From Gammaproteobacteria bacterium (GTDB lineage: Bacteria > Pseudomonadota > Gammaproteobacteria > Xanthomonadales > SZUA-36), in assembly GCA_030428105.1 (NCBI GenBank), contig JAUIBE010000001.1, positions 124,001 to 188,000 of the forward strand: DNA of 64,000 nt. Reading direction: 5' to 3'. Under the pieces are notes generated by a model, which was not told the origin of the DNA, made no database searches, and saw nothing but the letters and a program-made list of their open reading frames with translations. Position numbers and translations under genes: made by a program. Below, piece after piece: positions 42,469 through 51,358 of the stretch (position 1 is the first letter of the stretch; each line of letters begins with the position of its first letter).

Positions 42469-45240
42469 ATGGCATCAAAGATTCGAACCGTAAAACTTCC
42501 CGAAAAAGACCAACCCCTGCGCGAAGACGTCAGCCTGCTTGGCAGGCTGGTGGGTGAAACACTGGTAGACCAGCACGGCCAGGAACTGCTGGACCTGGTT
42601 GAACGCGTACGCACCGCATCGATTCGCAATCGTGAAGGCGACGGCGACATGGCCACGCAGTGGGGCAAGGGGTTTGGCGACGACGGCCTGGGCGCGCGCG
42701 AACTGGAGGAGGCCCTCAGCGAGCTGGACCAGCAAGACGTGCAAAAACTGATTCATGCGTTCTCGGCCTACCTGCGGGCGGTCAACCTGGCCGAGAAGGT
42801 GCACCGAATTCGCCGCCGCCGGGTGTACCAGCGCGCCGATGACAAACCGCAGCCAGGCGGAATCGAAGCGGTGCTGGGCGAACTGAAGACCGAGGGGCAT
42901 TCACCCGAAACGCTGAACCAGATCCTCGAAGGCCTGCGCATTCACCCGGTTTTTACCGCCCACCCTACCGAGGCCACCCGTCGCACCATCCAGGAAAAGG
43001 AATACGACATCGTCCTGCGCCTGGTGGAGCGTCTGAACCCGGAGCTGACTCCCAGCGAGGAACGCCTGGCGATCCGGCGCATCCGCGCGGCCATCACCTC
43101 GGCGTGGCAGACCCGACTGGAATCACATTCCAAGCCCACCGTCGCCGACGAACTCGACAACATCCTGTTCTACCTCACCGACATTCTCTACCGCGTGACG
43201 CCGGCCTACTACGACGTGCTGGCCGAGGCACGCGCCAACGAGATTGGCGGTTCCGCTGACGATGAGCAAGGCGCCGAGATCCTGCGCTTCGGCTCATGGG
43301 TGGGTGGCGACATGGACGGCAACCCCAATGTCACGGCCAGGACTTTCACCGAGACCCTGGCCCTGCAGCGCCAGGCGATCATTGGACGCTATGTCTCGGA
43401 GGTTGAAGGCCTGGCGCGTTACCTGAGCCAGTCGACCTCCGAGATTGGTGTCTCGAGCGCGGTGCAGGAGCGGCTGGATCACTACCGTGGCCTGATGCCG
43501 GCGGTAGCCGCCTCGATGCCAGGGCGCTACAACGACATGCCCTACCGCGGGTTGCTGACCTTCGTCGCATCACGCCTGCGCGCAACACGGGATGACCGCG
43601 AACTGGCCTACGAATCGGTCGAGGCCTTCACCAGCGACATCACCCTGATCCGCGACAGCCTGTCACAAAACAAGGGCCGCCACGCCGGCCAGTTCGGTGT
43701 CGATCGCCTGCTGTGCCGAATACGCACTTTTGGATTTCACCTGGCCACCCTGGATGTGCGCCAGGACGCCCTGCTCCACCGCCAGGTCCTGGGCGAATTG
43801 CTTTCACAGCCGGACTGGGTATCCACGGATGCAGAGGCCCGCGCTGCCCGGCTCGCCGGCTTGCTGGAATCCGCGCAGTGGCCCGCGCTTCCCGCCGAAG
43901 AATCCCTTTCCGACCAGGCCCGCGAGGCGCTGGCGGTGTTTCGCGCGGTCCGCAAGGCCCGACTCCAGTACGGGCCGACCGCGGTGGGCATGTTCATCAT
44001 CAGCATGGCGCAGGGCGCCGACGACGTACTCACCATCCTCGCCCTGGATGAGCTGGCCAACCAGGGCGCTGAAAAAAGCCTGCCACTCGAAGTAACACCG
44101 CTGCTGGAAACGGTGGATGACCTGGACGCCGGCCCCGCTATCCTGCGCCAGCTACTGGGCTTTTCCATCTACCATCGCCACCTGGCCACGCTGGGCAATC
44201 GCCAGGCCATCATGGTCGGCTATTCCGACAGCAACAAGGATAGCGGCATCGTCTCATCGCGCTGGGCGCTCTACGAGGCACAACGCAGCCTGGTGGCTAC
44301 CGGCGCAGAACTGGGCGTGGAGGTCACCTTCTTCCACGGCCGCGGTGGAACCGTGAGCCGGGGCGGTGGCAACCTGGTGAATGGAATCCTTGGCGCCCCA
44401 CCCAAAACGGTCAACGGCTTCCTGCGCGTGACCGAGCAGGGAGAGGTAATCAACCAGAAGTATGGCGTGCGCTTCCTGGCCCTGCGCAACCTGGAGCTGG
44501 TTACCGGCGCTACCCTCGCCCACACCGCGCGAAGAGATGCGGCAGCACTGAATGCCGAGGAAAGCGAAATAGTCGCCTTCATGGCCGAAGTGTCCCGCAG
44601 CAAGTTTCGCGGGCTGGTTTATGGCGACCCGGGCTTCCCCGGCTTTTTTCGCTCGGCCACGCCTCTGGACGTCATCCAGAGGCTCAATATCGGCTCGCGC
44701 CCGGCTTCGCGTCGCAGCGGCGAAGGCATTGAGAACCTGCGCGCCATTCCCTGGGTGTTTTCCTGGGCGCAAACCCGCATTGGTTTTCCCGGCGTGTTCG
44801 GTTTTGGCACCGCGTTGGAAAGCGCGGTGGAGGAATTCGGACTCGATCGCCTCAAGGCGCTGTTGGCGAACCAGGTGTTTTTCCAGGCCATGGTTAACGA
44901 CGTCGAGATGGTGCTGGGCAAGTCGGAACTGGGGCTTGGCCGGCGCTACTCCAGCCTCGCTGGCGCCGATCGCCAGCACTACTTTTCAATCATTTCCGAA
45001 GAGTTCCAGCGGGCCAGGAAGCAGATCCTGCAACTCAAGGGCATTGACGAGCTGCTGGATGACCAGCGCGTGCTGCAGCGCAATATCCGCCTCAGGAACC
45101 CTTACGTTGACCCGCTGCACATGCTTCAGATCGATTTGCTGAAGCGCTGGCGCGAGGGCAACCGCGAAGACGACGACCTGCTGGAAGCGCTCAAAGGAAC
45201 GGTAAAGGGCATAGCCCTGGGTATTCAGAATACGGGTTAG
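42469..45240 (+). CDS. ppc: Phosphoenolpyruvate carboxylase
   Basis: A 923-residue enzyme that adds bicarbonate to phosphoenolpyruvate to give oxaloacetate, refilling the TCA cycle. The catalytic His165 lies in TAHPTEATRR. Other signature parts are GGDMDGNPNVT, GYSDSNKDSG, the loop FFHGRGGTVSRGGG (His623) and EQGEVINQKYG. The C-terminus (RNPYVDPLHMLQIDLLKRWR ... GIALGIQNTG) carries the aspartate-inhibition site and the typical NTG end. The length is normal for bacteria. It is cytoplasmic, and its stop overlaps by four bases that of the convergent DUF6524 gene. Confidence 0.97.
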   Translation: MASKIRTVKLPEKDQPLREDVSLLGRLVGETLVDQHGQELLDLVERVRTASIRNREGDGDMATQWGKGFGDDGLGARELEEALSELDQQDVQKLIHAFSAYLRAVNLAEKVHRIRRRRVYQRADDKPQPGGIEAVLGELKTEGHSPETLNQILEGLRIHPVFTAHPTEATRRTIQEKEYDIVLRLVERLNPELTPSEERLAIRRIRAAITSAWQTRLESHSKPTVADELDNILFYLTDILYRVTPAYYDVLAEARANEIGGSADDEQGAEILRFGSWVGGDMDGNPNVTARTFTETLALQRQAIIGRYVSEVEGLARYLSQSTSEIGVSSAVQERLDHYRGLMPAVAASMPGRYNDMPYRGLLTFVASRLRATRDDRELAYESVEAFTSDITLIRDSLSQNKGRHAGQFGVDRLLCRIRTFGFHLATLDVRQDALLHRQVLGELLSQPDWVSTDAEARAARLAGLLESAQWPALPAEESLSDQAREALAVFRAVRKARLQYGPTAVGMFIISMAQGADDVLTILALDELANQGAEKSLPLEVTPLLETVDDLDAGPAILRQLLGFSIYHRHLATLGNRQAIMVGYSDSNKDSGIVSSRWALYEAQRSLVATGAELGVEVTFFHGRGGTVSRGGGNLVNGILGAPPKTVNGFLRVTEQGEVINQKYGVRFLALRNLELVTGATLAHTARRDAAALNAEESEIVAFMAEVSRSKFRGLVYGDPGFPGFFRSATPLDVIQRLNIGSRPASRRSGEGIENLRAIPWVFSWAQTRIGFPGVFGFGTALESAVEEFGLDRLKALLANQVFFQAMVNDVEMVLGKSELGLGRRYSSLAGADRQHYFSIISEEFQRARKQILQLKGIDELLDDQRVLQRNIRLRNPYVDPLHMLQIDLLKRWREGNREDDDLLEALKGTVKGIALGIQNTG

Positions 45241-45677
45241 TCTTCATCCACCTCAAGCTGCCCACTCATACGCCGCCAGAAGTGTGACCAGCTAAGGCCC
45301 ACTGCCAGCAAGGTCGCCAGCGCGAACAAGGCCAGCCAGGCGATGGCGTTCATTGAGCCGGCGCTCAACAAGCCGATATCCACCAGCAGCCAGATGCCGG
45401 TGCCAATGACCGCAGCGCCAATCAGGCTTCCCAGGAAGCCCAGGCTGCGCTCGGTGGCAATGATAAACACCGTCCAACCCGCCACCAGGATCACCCCGGT
45501 AAAATAGTGCTGTGGGCCCAACCCTTCGCCTTCAAACGCATTGCGCGCCCAGTGGAACCACGACCAGCCGGTCGGATTGAAGGTCAGGAACACCAGCACC
45601 AGGGCCGCGCCCCAGCGCCACAGGAAGTCGGTGAAGCCAAAGGAACGGTGGGTTTTGATGTTGTCGTTTTTGCTCAT
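45237..45677 (-). CDS. DUF6524-type small integral membrane protein
   Basis: A 146-residue protein with four hydrophobic segments (about 17-34, 58-76, 84-104 and 109-130). The N-terminal part (FTDFLWRWGAALVLVFLTFNPTGWSW) matches what I recall of the DUF6524 family, widespread in gammaproteobacteria and of unknown role. ATG 45677 has AGGCAGGC before it; the longer upstream frame lacks one. The C-terminus is acidic (QLEVDED). It is encoded alone, convergent to ppc. Confidence 0.7.
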   Translation of the reverse strand: MSKNDNIKTHRSFGFTDFLWRWGAALVLVFLTFNPTGWSWFHWARNAFEGEGLGPQHYFTGVILVAGWTVFIIATERSLGFLGSLIGAAVIGTGIWLLVDIGLLSAGSMNAIAWLALFALATLLAVGLSWSHFWRRMSGQLEVDED

Positions 45678-45826
45678 TAGCCTGCCTGTTGCGCCTTGAT
45701 CCCGTGGTTGTGAGTTGCCCGAGGCATGGTCCATACTGCGGCCATGGCGGGGAAGCCAGCGAGAATTATCCTTTCCTTTGGCGGCACCTCGCAACGCCTT
45801 CTGACCCAGCCGACACTGCCCCAAGG

Positions 45827-46426
45827 ATGATGACCCGCATGCGATCGAGTGATGCCCTTCCGCAAGCCGCCCGGTGGATCACCACCTGGCCGGGCCTTGT
45901 GTTGCTGCTGTGCGGCCTGGTTCTGTCCACCCAGGCGCGGGCGCAGGAAACATGGATCCTGGTTGATACCGACGCGCTCACCCTCAGCGTGATGCAAGGC
46001 GACAAAGCGGTGCGCACCTTTGAAAACATCGCCATTGGGCGCAACGGCGCCACGCGCAACCGCTTGTACCTCGACCAGAAAACCCCGATCGGCTCCTTTC
46101 GTATCTCGCGCATCAAGGAAGACAGCCAGTACTACCTGTTTTTCGGCGTTGACTACCCCGACCTGCAGCACGCCCGGCGCTCTTTTGAGACCGGAATCAT
46201 CAGCGAGGCGGAATACAGCGCCATCCGGCAAGCCCATGAGCAGGGAAACGAGCCTCCTGCCAACACGCCGCTGGGCGGCTACATCGGCATTCACGGCATC
46301 GGCGATGGCGACCCCACCATCCACGAAAGTTTTAACTGGACCGATGGCTGCGTGGCGCTGACCAACGAGGAAATGGACGAGTTGCGAAGCTGGATCAGCA
46401 TCAACATGGTGGTGTTGATTATCTAG
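45827..46426 (+). CDS. Exported L,D-transpeptidase (YkuD domain)
   Basis: A 199-residue protein. A signal peptide lies at about 20-40 (LVLLLCGLVLSTQARAQ). The YkuD domain covers about 43-199, with His156 (GIHGIGDG) and catalytic Cys175 in WTDGCVALT, close to the family's HGC motif but with Asp in place of His. Such enzymes make 3-3 cross-links in peptidoglycan or link lipoproteins to it; some YafK-like members cut that link. Three in-frame ATG codons lie at 45827, 45830 and 45839, with AAGGA touching the first, so the exact start is uncertain. The OprI-like lipoprotein gene follows 94 bases downstream. Confidence 0.82.
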   Translation: MMTRMRSSDALPQAARWITTWPGLVLLLCGLVLSTQARAQETWILVDTDALTLSVMQGDKAVRTFENIAIGRNGATRNRLYLDQKTPIGSFRISRIKEDSQYYLFFGVDYPDLQHARRSFETGIISEAEYSAIRQAHEQGNEPPANTPLGGYIGIHGIGDGDPTIHESFNWTDGCVALTNEEMDELRSWISINMVVLII

Positions 46427-46451
46427 CCCCGCTACAAACCTGTGCGCGTAC

Positions 46452-46460
46452 TGCTATGAT
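46452..46460 (+). promoter_or_regulatory. Extended -10 promoter of the OprI-like lipoprotein gene
   Basis: TGC-TATGAT is a near-consensus extended -10 element, 60 bases before the ATG. A short stem (GGCTC/GAGCC around 46467-46482) lies in the leader, followed by the strong ribosome site GGAGGGAG. Confidence 0.5.
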
Positions 46461-46520
46461 GCTTAAGGCTCTTGAGGGAGCCGGCTTAACTACACCCAGT
46501 CAATGTAGTGGAGGGAGAAC

Positions 46521-46808
46521 GTGAACAAATTCATTAACACGCTTTTGGTCGTTTCCGTACTGGTGCTTGGCGCAGGCCTCACCGGGTGCGCGACCACGCA
46601 AGATGTAAAACGCCTGGAAGGCGAAGTGCAAACGGCAATGAGCCAGGCCGCAGCCGCGCAAGCCGCTGCTGACGAGGCCAAGCGCGAAGCCGCAGCCGCC
46701 CGCGCTGCTGCCGAACGCGCTGAACAGGCCGCGATGGATGCCAAGGCGGCTGCCGAGGCCACCGACGCCAAGATCGACAACATGTTCAAGAAGACCATGC
46801 GCAAGTAA
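46521..46808 (+). CDS. OprI/Lpp-type murein lipoprotein
   Basis: A 95-residue lipoprotein. The lipobox LTGC lipidates Cys23, leaving a 73-residue mature protein that is one long helix with an alanine-zipper heptad pattern (AAAAQAAADEAKREAAAARA), the trimer-forming arrangement of Lpp and OprI. It ends in MRK; a terminal Lys is the residue joined to peptidoglycan by L,D-transpeptidases in E. coli. Flanking genes on both sides encode such enzymes. It probably ties the outer membrane to the cell wall and should be one of the most abundant proteins, in line with its strong ribosome site, promoter and terminator. Confidence 0.88.
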   Translation: MNKFINTLLVVSVLVLGAGLTGCATTQDVKRLEGEVQTAMSQAAAAQAAADEAKREAAAARAAAERAEQAAMDAKAAAEATDAKIDNMFKKTMRK

Positions 46809-46827
46809 GTCGCAGCTTGCTCGAAGC

Positions 46828-46863
46828 AAAACCCGGCCCGGGAAACCGGCGCCGGGTTTTTTT
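46828..46863 (+). terminator. Intrinsic terminator of the lipoprotein gene
   Basis: AAAACCCGGC (46828-46837) pairs with GCCGGGTTTT (46851-46860), and the T-run extends to 46863. It lies 20 bases after the stop and, read from the other side, also precedes the end of the convergent transpeptidase gene. Confidence 0.85.
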
Positions 46864-46872
46864 ATGGACGTC

Positions 46873-47799
46873 TCAGAACTGGCGTGGTGCGATCAATACC
46901 GGCACACCCGACTGCTCATCCAGCGCCTGCGCCAGCGCCTCTTCCCGCACCTGGCTGGGCTCGACCCCGGGTAGCTCCGCCAGCAACTCCAACGCCATGC
47001 CATGCAGCTCGGCCAGGCTCAGCCCGTCTTCTTCCAGGCCTGGGTGCACCTCGACAAACAGGCCTTCCTCGTGCCAACCAAGTTTGACCGGCTGGTTCAC
47101 AAAAGTGACCGGCGTGCCAATGGGCACCCGGTCAAACAACGCCTCGATGTCTTCCGGGTACATGCGAATACAACCGTGCGTCACGCGCATGCCCACGCCG
47201 TAAGGACGGTTGGTGCCGTGCAGCAGGTATCCGGGCAGCGCAAGGCGAATGGCGTGGTTGCCCAGCGGGTTGTCAGGCCCCGGCGGCACCACGGTGGGTA
47301 AAGTCTCCCCCTCCAACGCGGCCTCTTCATGGATCGATTTTGGCGGCGTCCACGACGGGTTCACCACCTTGGAGGTGATCCGGGTCTGGCCCAGCGGCGT
47401 GGCCCAGTCCTGCCGACCGATACTGATTGGGTGAGTGATCAGCACCTCGTTTTTCTCGCGCCGAAGCGGCTCTGGGAAATAGTAAAGGCGCATCTCGGGG
47501 ATGTTCACCACCACGCCCTTACGCTCGGCTTTCGGCAGCACGTAGCGACTGGGAACGGTGACCCGCGTGCCATCACCAGGCAACCAGAACTCAACCTCCG
47601 GGTTGGCGATGCGGATTTCCTCGTGGCCCTGGTCGTAGCGCCTGGCAATATCGGCCAGCGTATCTTCGGCGGTGGCATAGGTGACCGCCTCCACGCCAAC
47701 CACGTCGATACCTGGTGGCGGGCGCTCAAAGAAATCACCCTGCGCGGGCTGCACGCCCAGGGCAATCGCTGCGAGCACAAGTAAACGTGGCTTGAACAC
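46873..47799 (-). CDS. LysM-containing L,D-transpeptidase, ErfK/YbiS/YcfS type
   Basis: A 308-residue exported protein. A signal peptide (LLVLAAIALGVQPAQG) is followed by a LysM-like peptidoglycan-binding region (about 38-87, TLADIARRYDQG ... LPGDGTRVTVPSRY). The YkuD domain (about 93-235) has His194 (LLHGTNRPYGVG), His208 and catalytic Cys210 in the canonical THGCIRMYPED. The layout is that of the E. coli enzymes that attach Lpp to the wall. Its C-terminal 70 residues are acidic and helical. It is convergent with the lipoprotein gene, 64 bases away, the likely substrate. Confidence 0.9.
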   Translation of the reverse strand: MFKPRLLVLAAIALGVQPAQGDFFERPPPGIDVVGVEAVTYATAEDTLADIARRYDQGHEEIRIANPEVEFWLPGDGTRVTVPSRYVLPKAERKGVVVNIPEMRLYYFPEPLRREKNEVLITHPISIGRQDWATPLGQTRITSKVVNPSWTPPKSIHEEAALEGETLPTVVPPGPDNPLGNHAIRLALPGYLLHGTNRPYGVGMRVTHGCIRMYPEDIEALFDRVPIGTPVTFVNQPVKLGWHEEGLFVEVHPGLEEDGLSLAELHGMALELLAELPGVEPSQVREEALAQALDEQSGVPVLIAPRQF

Positions 47800-47972
47800 G
47801 GGCTGTCCGGACCTCTGGAATACCAGCGCCGATTATAAATCACGCTGCTCGCCGCCACGGCGGTTAAGCGTTTCGCCCTCCACCAGCATCCAATTATCAA
47901 AACAATCGTAACGATTCCGCTTGCACGTGCGTCTTACTCGACGAGAACGGGATGACAGAGGGAACCTGGTTC

Positions 47973-49250
47973 ATGAAAATCCACGATACGTCCGCCCAGG
48001 ACGTTGTCATAGAGAAGAAAACCGGCCGAACGCGCTGGCTCATCACCGGCGGTGTCGCCATCGTCCTGGCGCTGTTTGCTTTCTGGGCCGTGCCCGCGGT
48101 GCAGCGCTGGGCGGGTTCGTCGGTATCGGTGCCGCTGGATCGCCTGCGCATCGCCACGGTCAGCCAGGGCGATCTCGTACGGGACGTTTCCGTGCAGGGC
48201 CGCGTGGTTGCCGCGGTCAGCCCCACCCTGTTCGCCCCGGACCAGGGAACCATCACCCTCCAGGTAGAAGCCGGCAGCGAGGTTCAGCAGGGCCAGGTGC
48301 TGGCAGTGCTGGAAAGCCCCGAGCTGCAAAACCGCCTGCAGCAGGAACAGGCCACCCTAGATCGCCTGAGCGTTGAACTGGATCGCCAACGCATCGAAAC
48401 CCGCCAGAAGATTCTCGACAACCAGAAAAACATCGACCTGGCCAAGGTGGCCCTGGTGGCCGCCGAACGCGAACGCCGTCGTGCCGAATCGGGCTGGGAA
48501 ATCGAAGCCATCTCGCAGATTGACTACGAAAAGACCAAGGACGACCTCGAAAACGCCCAGTTGGCGCACAAGCACGCGGTAGCCGACGCCGAACTGGACG
48601 AAGAACGACTCAGCTTTGAATTGCAAACCCGGGAGCTGGAACTGGGCCGGCAGAAATTCCTGGTCGAGGACCTGGAACGCCAGGTCGATGACCTGAACAT
48701 GCGTTCACCGGTCGACGGCATTGTCGGCAACCTGCTGGTGGACCAGAAAGCCAGCGTGGCGGACAACCAGGCAGTGATGGCGGTGGTCGATCTGTCGGCC
48801 TTCGAGGTGGAAGCCCAGGTGCCGGAAAGCTACGCCGATGACCTCGGTATTGGCATGGGCGCCGAGGTGCTGGTGGGGAATGACCCGTACAACGGCACCC
48901 TGGTCTCGGTTTCTCCCGAGGTCATCCAGAACCAGGTCACCACCCGTATCCGCTTCAGCGAAATCACTCCGCCGGGACTGCGCCAGAACCAGCGCCTGAC
49001 CACCCGCATCCTGATGGAAAAGAAGGAAGGCGTTCTTACCCTGCCCCGCGGCCAGTTCCTGGATTCCGGTGGCGGACGCGTGGCCTACGTGCTGGGCGAT
49101 GACGGCGTGGCGCGCCGCCGCTCGATTGAAATCGGCGCCCGCAGTCTTTCACAGGTTGAAGTGGCCTCCGGCCTGGAAGCAGGCGAATCGGTGGTGATCT
49201 CCAGCATCGACGCTTTCCGGGGCGCGGATACGGTGCTGGTCAATAAATAG
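47973..49250 (+). CDS. HlyD/MacA-family periplasmic adaptor of an ABC exporter
   Basis: A 425-residue membrane fusion protein. A single membrane helix lies at about 24-43 (WLITGGVAIVLALFAFW). A biotinyl-lipoyl-like half-motif (ITLQVEAGSEVQQGQVLAVL) precedes a long alpha-hairpin (about 115-220, rich in Glu, Arg and Gln) and its partner half (MRSPVDGIVGNLLVDQKASV). Beta-barrel and membrane-proximal domains follow. Two starts are possible: ATG 47952, or ATG 47973 with AGAGGGA at proper distance; I prefer the second. It heads an operon with the ATPase and two permeases and would link them to an outer-membrane channel, which is not encoded here. Confidence 0.88.
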   Translation: MKIHDTSAQDVVIEKKTGRTRWLITGGVAIVLALFAFWAVPAVQRWAGSSVSVPLDRLRIATVSQGDLVRDVSVQGRVVAAVSPTLFAPDQGTITLQVEAGSEVQQGQVLAVLESPELQNRLQQEQATLDRLSVELDRQRIETRQKILDNQKNIDLAKVALVAAERERRRAESGWEIEAISQIDYEKTKDDLENAQLAHKHAVADAELDEERLSFELQTRELELGRQKFLVEDLERQVDDLNMRSPVDGIVGNLLVDQKASVADNQAVMAVVDLSAFEVEAQVPESYADDLGIGMGAEVLVGNDPYNGTLVSVSPEVIQNQVTTRIRFSEITPPGLRQNQRLTTRILMEKKEGVLTLPRGQFLDSGGGRVAYVLGDDGVARRRSIEIGARSLSQVEVASGLEAGESVVISSIDAFRGADTVLVNK

Positions 49251-49279
49251 AATCAAGATTAATAATCTATCATAACTAA

Positions 49280-49302
49280 CTGTTAATACGTGTTTATAAC
49301 AG
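49280..49302. promoter_or_regulatory. Inverted repeat in AT-rich gap inside the exporter operon
   Basis: CTGTTA (49280-49285) and TAACAG (49297-49302), 11-base spacer, lie in a strikingly AT-rich 70-base gap between the adaptor and ATPase genes. It may hold an internal promoter with an operator. Confidence 0.35.
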
Positions 49303-49322
49303 GAATATACAGGAGAGAACTT

Positions 49323-50024
49323 ATGCTTCGCTTCGAGAACATTTCGATGGTGTACCGCACAGACTCGGTGGAGACACACGCCCTGCGTGAGTTTTCCCTG
49401 GACGTGGAAGAAGGCGAGTTTGTCGCCGTGACCGGCCCGTCCGGTTCCGGCAAAACTACCTTCCTCAATATCGCCGGGTTGCTCGAGCGCTTTACCGCCG
49501 GGCGTTACCTGCTTGACGGCAAGGACGTCTCGGCCCTGTCGGATGCCGAAACCTCGCGCGTTCGCAACGAGAAGATCGGCTTTATTTTCCAGGGCTTCAA
49601 CCTGATTCCCGACCTGAACATCTACGACAACGTCGACGTACCCCTGCGCTACCGCGGCTTCAACGCGGCAGAACGCAAGCGCCGCATCGAGAGCACCCTG
49701 GAAACGGTGGGCCTGAGTTCGCGCATGAAGCACCTGCCCTCGCAGCTTTCCGGTGGCCAGCAGCAACGCGTGGCCATCGCCCGGGCCCTGGCTGGCAACC
49801 CGCGTTTCCTGTTGGCCGATGAGCCCACCGGTAACCTCGATACCCAGATGGCGCGCAACATCATGGAACTGATCCAGTCGATCAACATGTCCGGCACCAC
49901 CATCATCATGGTGACCCATGACGATGCCCTGGCCGGCATGGCCAAGCGCAATGTTCACATCCGCGACGGCCGGGTCAGTGATGACGGCTCCAGCGTACAG
50001 CTTGCCAACGTGGCGACTGCCTAG
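49323..50024 (+). CDS. MacB/LolD-type ABC transporter ATPase
   Basis: A 233-residue ATPase. The Walker A motif GPSGSGKTT is at 38-46; the Q-loop is FQGFNLIP; the signature [15 protein letters not shown] and Walker [13 protein letters not shown] follow; the switch His lies in MVTHDD. It belongs to the MacB/LolD/FtsE branch, which moves proteins, lipids or peptides across the periplasm by a mechanical action and not through the membrane pore. ATG 49323 follows GGAGAGAAC. The domain is separate from the permease, unlike MacB itself where they are fused. Confidence 0.93.
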   Translation: MLRFENISMVYRTDSVETHALREFSLDVEEGEFVAVTGPSGSGKTTFLNIAGLLERFTAGRYLLDGKDVSALSDAETSRVRNEKIGFIFQGFNLIPDLNIYDNVDVPLRYRGFNAAERKRRIESTLETVGLSSRMKHLPSQLSGGQQQRVAIARALAGNPRFLLADEPTGNLDTQMARNIMELIQSINMSGTTIIMVTHDDALAGMAKRNVHIRDGRVSDDGSSVQLANVATA

Positions 50025-50032
50025 GAGGCACC

Positions 50033-51346
50033 ATGTTCCGCTACTACCTGAAACTGGGCTGGCTGAGCATTCGGCGCAACCCGCTGCTAAGCGCCCTGAT
50101 GGTGGCCGCCATCGCGGTGGGCATCGGCGCCAGCATGACCACCATCACGGTTAACTACACCATGTCGAACAACCCGATTCCGCATAAATCGGAGCAATTG
50201 TTCGCGGTGCAACTGGACAACTGGGACCCAAACCAGGACGACCCGTCCTCGTTCGAGCCACCCGACCAGGTGACCTACACCGACGCCATGGCCCTGATGC
50301 GCGCCAAGAAGGCCTTTCGCCAGGTAGCCAGCAACCGCTCTGGCCTGGTGTTGGAGCCGGAAAACCCGGATGAGCGCCCCTTCTCGGTAGACACGCGAAA
50401 CACCTGGGCAGACTTCTTCCCCATGTTCGAAGCGCCGTTCCTGTACGGCAGCGGCTGGGATGAAGCTGCCGATGAAAACATGGACCAGGTGGTGGTCCTC
50501 AGCCAGGCCATCAACGAACAGGTCTTTGGCGGCGAAAACTCGGTCGGCCGCAGCGTGCGCCTCAACGGAATGGATTTCCGGGTGGTCGGTGTACTCAAAG
50601 AATGGTTGCCGATGCCGAAGTTCTACGACGTCACCAACGGGCCATTTGACCCCACCGAGGAAGTCTTTATCCCCTTTACCGTCGCCATCGAGCATGAACT
50701 GCCGCGTAACGGAAATACCAACTGCTGGAAACCAACCGATGGTGATGGCTTTGAGGCCTTCAAGGCCTCCGAGTGCGTGTGGATCCAGTTCTGGGCGGAG
50801 CTGCGCAACGAGGACGAGAAACGCGAATACATGGAGTTTCTCAACGCCTACGTCGAACAGCAGAAGGAACTGGGCCGCTTTCCGCGACCGATGAACAACC
50901 GTCTCGATGACGTGATGGAGTGGATGGAGCGCCAGGAAGTGGTGGAGGAAGACGCCCAGGTGATGATGGGGCTTTCCCTGCTGTTCCTGCTGGTCTGCCT
51001 GCTCAACACCATCGGCCTGCTACTGGCCAAGTTCATGCGCAAGAGTGGCGATATCAGCGTGCGAAGAGCGCTGGGTGCGCGCAAGTCCGACCTGTTTCGT
51101 CAGCACATGATCGAAGCGGGCCTGATCGGCCTGGGCGGCGGTGTGCTGGGTGTCGGGCTAACCCTGCTCGGTCTCAAGGGCATCCAGAGCCTGTTCGGCG
51201 ACATCGTCGACAACCTGGTGGGCATGGACTGGGTGATGGTTTTAACCGCCATCGGCCTGGCCATTGTTTCCGCCCTGCTCGCCGCGCTTTACCCAACCTG
51301 GCAGGCCTGCCGCATCATGCCGGCCAGCCAACTCAAAACCCAGTAA
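50033..51346 (+). CDS. MacB-type ABC permease 1
   Basis: A 437-residue permease of the FtsX/MacB class. One membrane helix at about 17-37 is followed by a periplasmic MacB_PCD domain of some 270 residues, then three membrane helices (about 315-335, 365-390 and 400-425). ISVRRALGARKSDLFRQHMIEAG is the coupling-helix block shared by the class. AGGAGG lies over the stop of the ATPase gene, so translation is coupled. It probably pairs with the next gene's product as a heterodimer. Confidence 0.9.
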   Translation: MFRYYLKLGWLSIRRNPLLSALMVAAIAVGIGASMTTITVNYTMSNNPIPHKSEQLFAVQLDNWDPNQDDPSSFEPPDQVTYTDAMALMRAKKAFRQVASNRSGLVLEPENPDERPFSVDTRNTWADFFPMFEAPFLYGSGWDEAADENMDQVVVLSQAINEQVFGGENSVGRSVRLNGMDFRVVGVLKEWLPMPKFYDVTNGPFDPTEEVFIPFTVAIEHELPRNGNTNCWKPTDGDGFEAFKASECVWIQFWAELRNEDEKREYMEFLNAYVEQQKELGRFPRPMNNRLDDVMEWMERQEVVEEDAQVMMGLSLLFLLVCLLNTIGLLLAKFMRKSGDISVRRALGARKSDLFRQHMIEAGLIGLGGGVLGVGLTLLGLKGIQSLFGDIVDNLVGMDWVMVLTAIGLAIVSALLAALYPTWQACRIMPASQLKTQ

Positions 51347-51358
51347 GGGAGATCAGCC

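Noticed and set aside
47900-47920. Short palindrome AATCGT-A-ACGATT before the adaptor gene
   Set aside because: Six-base arms are expected by chance in a window this size, and no regulator gene is adjacent.
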